This document shows positions 1 through 5,192 of a stretch of DNA of 5,192 nucleotides, in pieces (position 1 is the stretch's first letter; every line of letters begins with the position of its first letter). Source of the DNA: an uncultured Kouleothrix sp. (GTDB lineage Bacteria > Chloroflexota > Chloroflexia > Chloroflexales > Roseiflexaceae); contig CALLYN010000215.1 in the NCBI GenBank assembly GCA_937858455.1, positions 1-5,192 of the forward strand. Reading direction: 5' to 3'. The notes under the pieces were generated by a model, which saw only the letters and a list, made by a program, of their open reading frames with translations, was not told where the DNA came from and searched no databases. Made by a program: the position numbers and the translations under genes.

Positions 1-1423
1 GCTGGTACTCGGGCGGCACGTAGTTGGCGAACTCGCTGTTGAGCCGCCGCAGCTGCGTCACGATCGACTCGGCGATCGCGCCGGCCTTGGCATCGTCGGC
101 GGACACGCCAGGCGCCAGCTCCACCGCTATCGCCAGAAAGCGATTGCGATCGGCATCCTCGCGCGACTCAAGCACGAACTTGCCCGTCACCCAGCCGGTG
201 ATCGGCGGCTGCTCGAGCCCGACCGTCACGTTTTCGGGGTAGATGTTCGCGCCAAAGTACGAGATGGTGAAATGCGAGCGGCCGAACACATACACGAACG
301 GCAGCGGCCGCACGCCGCGCGCGCCGGCGCCAAGCTCGGCCAGCGGGTCGAAGCCACGCCCGGCCAGCCAGGCCAGCAGATCGTTGTAGCCCAGCAGGCC
401 ACCGGTGTCGGCGATATGGTAGCGGATCAGCGGGATGCCATTCTCGCCCGAGAACAGCAGCGTGCCGTCGCGCGCCTCGAAAAAGCGGCTCAGCGGGTCG
501 TACTGCGCCAGCGTGGGCAGGCGCGCCTCGCCGAACAGCTCGGCCGCGTCGGCAGGGTGTGCCGCCAGCCAGCGGCGGATGCAGATGCTCAGCGGCGTCT
601 CGTTCGCCAGCACGCCCGCGTCGGCGGTGCCATACAGCGAGGCCGAGTCGAAGCACGGCTCGGAGGCGCCGACGCGCTCGCCCACCAGCGTGCGCCACTC
701 TTCGCTGAACACCTCGCCGGCCATCACCCACTTCACGCGCAGCCGCGACCAGTCGAGCCCGCGCGCGCGCCCGGCGTCTACCACGTCCTTCAGAAACGGC
801 GGGTAGCCGAGCAGCACCACCTGCTCGTAGGCCGGGCCGAGCTCGCCAACCACCCGCAGGATCTCGTCGCGGTTGTTGCCCGGCGTGATCACGCTGATCG
901 GGTAGCCCTTGGCGGCCAGGTAGCGGCAGCACGCGGCGGTAAACATGCCGCCAACCCAGGTGCCCAGCGCGAAGCACACCACCGCCAGCGTGCGGCGCTC
1001 GTCGGCGCGAAAGCTGTCGTGGAACACCTGCTCGAAGCGCCTGGCGATCTGCAGCTCGTCGGCCAGCGCGCGCGGCCAGAAGGTCGGCTGCCCGGTCGAT
1101 CCCGACGACACCGCGATCATGGCGCAGGCCGCCAGCGCGCCATCGCGGCACAGCTCGGCCAGCGAAAAGCGCCGCAGGTAGTTGTCTTTCGTCACCAGCG
1201 GCAGGCGCGCGAAGTCGGCCGGCTCGCGCACCGTCGCCGGGTCGATGCCATGCTCGGCAAGAAACGCCCGGTAGGCCGGCACGCGCGCCACCGCCGCGTG
1301 GAACAGCGCGAGCGCGGCGTGCTCGGGGCGCTCGGCGCGCTGCCGATCCAGCACGGCGTCGAGCGGCGTCGCAAGAAACGCCTGCCATGCCGCGAGCGCC
1401 TCCTCGCCAGGTTGGCTCTGCAT
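1..1423 (-). CDS. PaaK/CapK-type adenylate-forming enzyme (phenylacetate-CoA ligase-like), 3' end cut by window edge
   Basis: The frame stays open for 474 codons from ATG 1423 to the left edge, so the C-terminus is missing. ANL-superfamily core motifs appear in the expected order: P-loop SSGSTGQP (residues 106-113), aromatic/acidic motif YGTADAG (264-270), the hinge-preceding IRYHIADTGG with Asp339 (333-342), then FGRS (380-383) and GANIYPENV (391-399). The order and the N-terminal 'VPAYRAFL...LPLVTKDNYL' style are those of PaaK/CapK proteins, which activate a carboxylate with ATP and usually pass it to CoA. The substrate cannot be read from sequence, and no phenylacetate-pathway genes are seen. 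PaaK proteins are usually near 430-440 residues, so this one is already longer. The start is supported by a GAGGAAG ribosome site 8 bases upstream; an in-frame GTG at 1432 would sit too close to that site. It lies downstream of the membrane-protein gene on the same strand, after a 220-base gap without a convincing promoter of its own. Family confidence is high, exact function low. Confidence 0.85.
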   Translation of the reverse strand, partial: MQSQPGEEALAAWQAFLATPLDAVLDRQRAERPEHAALALFHAAVARVPAYRAFLAEHGIDPATVREPADFARLPLVTKDNYLRRFSLAELCRDGALAACAMIAVSSGSTGQPTFWPRALADELQIARRFEQVFHDSFRADERRTLAVVCFALGTWVGGMFTAACCRYLAAKGYPISVITPGNNRDEILRVVGELGPAYEQVVLLGYPPFLKDVVDAGRARGLDWSRLRVKWVMAGEVFSEEWRTLVGERVGASEPCFDSASLYGTADAGVLANETPLSICIRRWLAAHPADAAELFGEARLPTLAQYDPLSRFFEARDGTLLFSGENGIPLIRYHIADTGGLLGYNDLLAWLAGRGFDPLAELGAGARGVRPLPFVYVFGRSHFTISYFGANIYPENVTVGLEQPPITGWVTGKFVLESREDADRNRFLAIAVELAPGVSADDAKAGAIAESIVTQLRRLNSEFANYVPPEYQ

Positions 1424-1522
1424 TGCTCTCACTTCCTCTTTTTTAGGGCTTACACAGTTGCGCTGTTCGGCTTCCCGAAGCCGTGCATGGTGCCTGCGGC
1501 AGCACGGTTCTTTTTGATCATC

Positions 1523-1559
1523 GTGTCCAATTTCCGCGCTGTGCGCGGAAATTGGACAC
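1523..1559. repeat. Perfect 17-bp inverted repeat with 3-base loop
   Basis: The left arm GTGTCCAATTTCCGCGC (1523-1539) and right arm (1543-1559) are exact reverse complements around a TGT loop. In RNA either strand would fold into a very stable hairpin. It lies between the membrane-protein and ligase-like genes. Neither side has a T-tract following the stem: on the minus strand the next bases are A-rich, and on the plus strand the T-run precedes the stem. It is therefore not a standard intrinsic terminator. It could be a dispersed palindromic (REP-like) element, a transcript-processing or stabilising hairpin, or a remnant of transposon ends. Only one copy is present in this window. Confidence 0.85.
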
Positions 1560-1592
1560 CTCTACGGAATGAGGTACCGCTCTGCCGAAGGC

Positions 1593-1611
1593 AAAAACGC
1601 GCACTGCGTTT
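1593..1611 (-). terminator. Possible weak intrinsic terminator after the membrane-protein gene
   Basis: Read on the minus strand, AAACGC and GCGTTT (plus-strand 1595-1611) form a 6-bp stem around a 5-base loop, and the second arm runs straight into further Ts, giving GCGTTTTT. It begins 33 bases past the stop codon of the membrane-protein gene, a normal place for a terminator. The stem has only three G/C pairs and the T-run is five bases, so termination would be partial at best and read-through to the ligase-like gene is likely. Confidence 0.35.
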
Positions 1612-1643
1612 GTCGTGTCAACAAAGCAGAGTATCCCCTGCAC

Positions 1644-2348
1644 CTAGGCAAACCGGTACAGCACCGTCGCTATGGTTGCCAGCGTATACGCGACCGCCCC
1701 ATAGGTAATGTACGGGTACTCGCGCGCGTTCCAGCGCACCTTCGCAAACGCCACGAGCGAGATCAGCGCCAGCAGCGCCGCAAAAAACAGCCCAAGCAGC
1801 ACCACATCAAACGCGGCGTACGCAAACCAGGTAAACGCGTACACCAGGCTATTCACCAGCAGTATCGCCATATCTTTGGTATCGAAGCGCTCGGAGGCGC
1901 GCTGCGTGGCGAATACGAGCAGCACGCTATTCATCAGCACGCCGCCCACAAAGAAGATCAGGTTGCCGGCGTAGTAATCGTTTATAAAGAGCCCATTGCA
2001 TAGGTCACCCGCCACAACACGCGTGTCGCAGTATGTATTGAGCGTAAAGCTCGCCACCTCGTGCCAGCCCTCGCCCGCGCCGTACAGGTACGCGCCGCCC
2101 AAAAACACCGCCGCCAGCGCAACATTCGCGCGCTGCTGAAGCGCCTGGAAATTGCCCGTGACCGACTGCAGCACAAAGAACGACAGTATCACCGTAATTG
2201 TCAGAAAGATCACCGTCTGGTTTAGCTCGTGCAGACGGATGAAGTTGTATGGCTGCAAGAGCATGCGCGTGGCCGGCAAGAGCCGCTCAATGATGATCAC
2301 CAGCGCCGTGAGCGAGTAGAGCGTGACGATCGTGTTGATACGTTTCAT
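1644..2348 (-). CDS. Hypothetical integral membrane protein, about seven transmembrane helices
   Basis: This 234-residue protein is dominated by hydrophobic segments at about 6-24, 45-62, 76-91, 128-147, 161-179, 181-202 and 213-231, so it is almost certainly an inner-membrane protein with roughly seven helices. No cleavable signal peptide is evident. I do not recognise the family. Polar residues cluster near helix ends: HELNQ (40-44), GEGWHEVAS (92-100), a Cys107/Cys117 pair in the loop after helix 3, and NDYYAGN (123-129) before helix 4. The His/Glu/Asp set could bind a metal or ligand and the cysteines could form an external disulfide, but both are inference. The start is set by TGAGGT seven bases upstream of ATG 2348; two nearby upstream ATGs are out of frame. 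The gene follows the histidine kinase gene on the same strand with a 58-base gap and no strong terminator, so the two are probably one operon. A sensory or accessory role with the kinase is possible but unproven. Confidence 0.85.
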   Translation of the reverse strand: MKRINTIVTLYSLTALVIIIERLLPATRMLLQPYNFIRLHELNQTVIFLTITVILSFFVLQSVTGNFQALQQRANVALAAVFLGGAYLYGAGEGWHEVASFTLNTYCDTRVVAGDLCNGLFINDYYAGNLIFFVGGVLMNSVLLVFATQRASERFDTKDMAILLVNSLVYAFTWFAYAAFDVVLLGLFFAALLALISLVAFAKVRWNAREYPYITYGAVAYTLATIATVLYRFA

Positions 2349-2406
2349 GCTTGAACCTCATTTTCATCGCGCGGCCTCAAGCCATCGCCATACCCGCCGG
2401 CCGTGG

Positions 2407-4053
2407 CTACTCGGTACGCGTGGCAGCCGGGGCGGCTTCGGCGCGCACCGGAAGCCAGAAGCTAAACGTGCTGCCAGCGCCTGGCCGGCTGGCCACGCTC
2501 ACATCGCCGCCATGCAGCGTCACGATCTCTTTCACCACATACAAGCCCACGCCCACGCCGCTCGCCTGCCGCACCGCCGGGTCGTCGGCACGGAAGAAAC
2601 GCTGAAACAGCTGCGGCAGCACCTCGGGCGCAATACCAACGCCCTCGTCGGCCACAGCCACCACGGCCCGGCCGGGCCGGCGCTCGACGCGCACGCGCAC
2701 CTGGCCGCCGGGGCTATACTTGATCGCATTGCCAAGCAGATTATGCAGCACCTGCTCGAGCCGCAGCTCATCGCCGTCCACCACCAGCGCGCCGCGCGGG
2801 CAGCTTAGCTCGATCGTATGGCTACCGAGGCCAGCGCGCACCGACTGGCACACCCGCCGCGCCAGCGCCACCAGATTCACCGGGTGGCGCTCGATCTGCA
2901 GCTGGCCGCGTTCGAGCCGCGAGCTATCCAGCAAGTCGCCGATCATCTGGTTCAGGCGGCGGGCCTGGCTGGCGATCAGCGCCAGCGTGGCGTCGTCGCG
3001 CTCGGCAAGCGTACCGGCGCGGCGCATCCGGCGCTGCAGCGCCTCGGCGCTGCCCAGCAGCGTCGTGAGCGGGTTGCGCAGCTCGTGCGCGGCGATCGAC
3101 AGAAACGCGTCGCGCACTCGCACCGCCTCCTGGGCCTCGGTGCGGGCGGCCTGCTCGCGCGCGAGCAGCTGCACACGCTCGGCCTCGGCAGCTTTGCGCG
3201 CGCTGATATCGGTAAACGCGATGATAATACCATCGCCGTAGCGGTACACAAGGTTGCGGAACCAGCCGCTAATGCCTTCGGCCTCGAAATAGCTTTCGAA
3301 ATCCTGCGGCTCGCCAGTTTGGGCGACGCTCAGGTAGCGCTGGAAAAAGCTGGTTTCGAGCGCGCCCGGGAATATTTCGCGCATGCGCTTGCCCGCCAGA
3401 TCTGCGTTGGAGATCCCCGCGAGCCGCTCGGCAGTGGGGTTGATGTATTCATACTCGAAATCGACCACCTGGCCCTGCGCGTCGTAGATCGCGCGCAGAA
3501 TATTCAGGCCGTCGAGCGACAGATCCTGCACGGCACGGAAGCGCTCTTCGCTACGGCGCAGCGCCGCCTCGATCTGGCTGCGCTCGCTGATGTTTACCGT
3601 CGTGCCCACCAGCCAGCGCTCGGCGCCGGCCGCGTCGCGCAGCACCCGCGCGCGATCCCACACCGTCACATAGTGGCCATCGCGGTGGCGCGCGCGGTAC
3701 TCGATCGAGTGGCCGTCGGTTGCCAGCCTGCTTTCCCGCGCCTGCCTGGTGGCGCGGACATAGTCGTCGGGGTGAATTTGCGCCTGCCACCAGGCCATGG
3801 TTGGCTGAACATCGCCAGGGTGAAAGCCCAGCACTTTCGCCAGCCCAGCGCTCCGCTCGACGCGCTGGTCGCTCAGGTCGGCGTGGTAGATAAAGCCATC
3901 GAGCGCCTCCAGCGCCAGGCTCAGCCGATCGTTCGCGCTCTGTAGCGCCTGTTCGGTAGCAGGGGGCGCAGGCCGCGCTGCTACCTGGCGGCGGGGTAGG
4001 CGCCGCACCCGCCGGCACGTATGTGCCAGCAGGGTGCTAGGAATGTTCGGCAT
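2407..4053 (-). CDS. Soluble sensor histidine kinase with two PAS domains
   Basis: The 548-residue protein is a two-component sensor kinase. Domains in order: an Arg-rich N-terminus (14-26), PAS domain 1 (about 43-155, with WWQAQIHPDDY at 88-98 and ending TTVNISER), PAS domain 2 (about 166-290, ending FTDISARKAAE), a short linker coiled coil (about 285-312), the HisKA dimerisation domain with SIAAHELRNPLT and phospho-acceptor His323, and a HATPase_c domain. The ATPase shows the N box NLLGNAIKY (438-446), G1 box DEGVGI (469-474), F box LFQRFF (482-487) and G2 box GVGVGLYVVKEI (499-510), so catalysis should be intact. There is no transmembrane segment and no receiver domain, which points to a cytoplasmic sensor of an internal or membrane-derived signal through PAS. 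ATG 4053 is chosen because a perfect AGGAGG lies five bases upstream; ATG 4149 would add 32 residues but lacks such a site and starts upstream of the predicted promoter. No response regulator lies in the window, so its partner is unknown. The probable co-transcribed neighbour is the membrane protein downstream. Confidence 0.95.
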   Translation of the reverse strand: MPNIPSTLLAHTCRRVRRLPRRQVAARPAPPATEQALQSANDRLSLALEALDGFIYHADLSDQRVERSAGLAKVLGFHPGDVQPTMAWWQAQIHPDDYVRATRQARESRLATDGHSIEYRARHRDGHYVTVWDRARVLRDAAGAERWLVGTTVNISERSQIEAALRRSEERFRAVQDLSLDGLNILRAIYDAQGQVVDFEYEYINPTAERLAGISNADLAGKRMREIFPGALETSFFQRYLSVAQTGEPQDFESYFEAEGISGWFRNLVYRYGDGIIIAFTDISARKAAEAERVQLLAREQAARTEAQEAVRVRDAFLSIAAHELRNPLTTLLGSAEALQRRMRRAGTLAERDDATLALIASQARRLNQMIGDLLDSSRLERGQLQIERHPVNLVALARRVCQSVRAGLGSHTIELSCPRGALVVDGDELRLEQVLHNLLGNAIKYSPGGQVRVRVERRPGRAVVAVADEGVGIAPEVLPQLFQRFFRADDPAVRQASGVGVGLYVVKEIVTLHGGDVSVASRPGAGSTFSFWLPVRAEAAPAATRTE

Positions 4054-4058
4054 AGACT

Positions 4059-4064
4059 CCTCCT
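4059..4064 (-). promoter_or_regulatory. Consensus ribosome binding site of the histidine kinase gene
   Basis: Minus-strand AGGAGG is followed by five bases (AGTCT) and ATG 4053. It is a full match to the anti-Shine-Dalgarno complement and decides the start over the longer frame that opens at 4149. Confidence 0.85.
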
Positions 4065-4074
4065 GGTTGCTGCG

Positions 4075-4083
4075 AGTATAGCA
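4075..4083 (-). promoter_or_regulatory. Extended -10 promoter of the histidine kinase gene
   Basis: On the minus strand TGCTATACT gives a TGn extension followed by TATACT, one mismatch from TATAAT. The -35 side is poor: the nearest candidate, GTTACA, is about 20 bases upstream. This fits an extended -10 type housekeeping promoter. Transcription would start near 4068 and leave a leader of about 15 bases that just contains the ribosome site. Confidence 0.5.
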
Positions 4084-4136
4084 TAAAAAGAATCGGCGAC
4101 TGTAACTGGCCGCGTGTATGATCGCTGCGAGCCGCG

Positions 4137-4165
4137 TTGACGCCTCCAACCGAACGTGCTACTAT
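4137..4165 (+). promoter_or_regulatory. Sigma-70-type promoter of sucC
   Basis: TTGACG (4137-4142) is separated by exactly 17 bases from TACTAT (4160-4165), so each box is close to the consensus at optimal spacing. The predicted transcript start near 4172 gives a leader of about 33 bases. It is back to back with the kinase promoter; the two -10 boxes are about 80 bases apart. Confidence 0.65.
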
Positions 4166-4191
4166 GCTCGCCGGCACCTGCTCGCCGCATC

Positions 4192-4199
4192 AGAAGGAG
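4192..4199 (+). promoter_or_regulatory. Ribosome binding site of sucC
   Basis: AGAAGGAG lies five bases before ATG 4205. It is a strong Shine-Dalgarno match and fixes the start, which also matches the conserved MKLHEYQA beginning of SucC proteins. Confidence 0.85.
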
Positions 4200-4204
4200 T
4201 TCGC

Positions 4205-5192
4205 ATGAAACTGCACGAATATCAGGCGCGCGATATTCTGGCGCGCTACGGCATACCCGTCACCGGCGGCGGCGTAGCCACCACCGCTGCCGAAGCGCGC
4301 GCGATCGCCGAGCAAATCGGCGGCCGCGTGGTGGTGAAGGCCCAGGTGTTCGTCGGCGGGCGCGGCAAGGCTGGCGGCGTAAAGCTGGCCGACACGCCCG
4401 AGCAGGCCGAGCAGGTGGCCGGGCAGATCCTGGGCATGAACATCAAGGGTCTTACCGTCGAGAAGGTGCTGGTGGCCGAGGCGATCACCTACGAGCGCGA
4501 GATCTACCTCGGCGTCGTGATGGATCGCGCCGCCAAGCGCATTGTGCTAATGGCCTCGGCCGAAGGCGGCGTCGAGATCGAAGAGGTTGCCAAAACCAAC
4601 CCCGACGCGATCGTCAAGGTGGCCGCGCACCCGACGCTGGGCCTGCAGCCGTTCCAGGCGCGCCAGCTGGCCTTTGGCATCGGCCTCACCGATGGCAAGC
4701 AGGCGCGCCAGTTCGCGTCGATCGCCACCGCGCTCTACAAGGCGTATATGGATACCGACGCCAACCTCGCCGAGATCAACCCGCTGGTGGTGCTGCCCGG
4801 CGGCGCGCTGCAGGCGCTCGACTCGAAGATCGTGCTCGACGACTCGGCGCTGTTCCGCCACGCCGACCTCGAGGCCATGCGCGATGCTTCCGACGAGCCC
4901 GAGGCCGAGCGCAAGGCCCGCGAGGCCGGCCTCACATTTATCAAGCTCGACGGCAGCATTGGCTGCATGGTCAACGGCGCCGGCCTGGCCATGGCCACCA
5001 TGGACGTGGTGAAGCTGTACGGCGGCGAGCCCGCGAACTTCCTCGATATCGGCGGCGGCGCCGGCAAAGACAAGGTCAAGGCCGCGCTGCAGATCATCCT
5101 GGCCGACCCGAACGTCAAGGCGGTGATGTTCAATATCTTCGGCGGCATCACCCGCGTCGACGAGGTGGCGCGCGGCATTATCGCCGCGCTCG
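4205..5192 (+). CDS. sucC: Succinyl-CoA synthetase (ADP/GDP-forming) beta subunit, 3' end cut by window edge
   Basis: SucC pairs with SucD to interconvert succinyl-CoA and succinate with nucleotide triphosphate formation in the citric acid cycle, in the cytoplasm. The visible 329 residues cover most of the usual length of about 388. The N-terminal ATP-grasp domain starts [12 protein letters not shown] and has the conserved [16 protein letters not shown] (45-60), EREIYLG (97-103), and Mg-binding residues in LAEINPL (188-194) and LDSK (205-208). The C-terminal ligase domain has [16 protein letters not shown] (252-267), [14 protein letters not shown] (273-286) and NIFGGITR (310-317), all typical of the subunit interface and phosphate-binding region. 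No frameshift or missing key residue is seen. It has its own promoter and ribosome site. sucD is expected just downstream, outside the window. Confidence 0.98.
   Translation, partial: MKLHEYQARDILARYGIPVTGGGVATTAAEARAIAEQIGGRVVVKAQVFVGGRGKAGGVKLADTPEQAEQVAGQILGMNIKGLTVEKVLVAEAITYEREIYLGVVMDRAAKRIVLMASAEGGVEIEEVAKTNPDAIVKVAAHPTLGLQPFQARQLAFGIGLTDGKQARQFASIATALYKAYMDTDANLAEINPLVVLPGGALQALDSKIVLDDSALFRHADLEAMRDASDEPEAERKAREAGLTFIKLDGSIGCMVNGAGLAMATMDVVKLYGGEPANFLDIGGGAGKDKVKAALQIILADPNVKAVMFNIFGGITRVDEVARGIIAAL

Noticed and set aside
168..1388. Minus-strand open frame of 406 codons
   Set aside because: It is a shifted frame of the ligase-like gene with an Arg/Ala-rich product and no domain; the true frame carries the adenylation motifs.
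1593..1621. Minus-strand TTGACA (1621-1616) as a promoter for the ligase-like gene
   Set aside because: The -35 box is perfect, but the base stretch at 17 or 18 bases downstream (GTTTTT / TTTTTG) is a poor -10, so the promoter is not supported.
272..1708. Long plus-strand open frame of 478 codons
   Set aside because: It is antisense to the ligase-like gene and crosses the palindrome gap into the membrane-protein gene. Its product is rich in Arg, Ala, Gln and His with no motif, as expected from the complement of GC-rich coding sequence.
2818..3945. Plus-strand open frame of 375 codons antisense to the histidine kinase
   Set aside because: The opposite strand encodes clear PAS and HisKA motifs, while this product shows no domain and has no ribosome site.
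4069..4131. Direct repeat GCTGCGAG at 4069-4076 and 4124-4131 as a paired operator
   Set aside because: Eight bases in GC-rich DNA can recur by chance, there is no symmetry, and one copy overlaps the kinase -10 box.
4054..4149. Upstream extension of the kinase to ATG 4149
   Set aside because: It lacks a good ribosome site, would begin upstream of the predicted extended -10 promoter, and adds 32 residues without domain features; ATG 4053 has a perfect AGGAGG.

Overview
The window looks like a chromosomal segment from a GC-rich bacterium. The succinyl-CoA synthetase beta subunit and the codon style recall filamentous members of the Chloroflexota (Roseiflexus/Kouleothrix-like). That placement comes from remembered protein similarity, not from a search, and is only moderately secure.

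The layout is two divergent transcription units. Leftward (minus strand), reading from about 4053 down to 1, there are three genes: a soluble histidine kinase with two PAS domains (2407-4053), a seven-helix membrane protein of unknown function (1644-2348), and an ANL-superfamily adenylate-forming enzyme of the phenylacetate-CoA ligase (PaaK/CapK) type (1-1423). The last is cut by the left edge. The kinase and membrane protein are 58 bases apart with no clear terminator between them, so they are probably co-transcribed. The ligase follows a 220-base gap that holds a perfect 17-bp inverted repeat (1523-1559), a possible weak terminator behind the membrane-protein gene (1593-1611) and smaller overlapping hairpins. 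Rightward (plus strand), sucC starts at 4205 and runs off the right edge.

The 151-base gap between the kinase and sucC carries back-to-back promoters: an extended -10 element for the kinase and a good -35/-10 pair for sucC. SucC is a housekeeping citric-acid-cycle enzyme. The leftward genes could form a sensing unit (PAS kinase plus membrane protein), but no response regulator is visible, so its output is unknown. Nothing points to a mobile element gene, CRISPR array, tRNA or rRNA. The least explained parts are the palindrome-bearing gap, the membrane protein and the exact substrate of the ligase-like enzyme.
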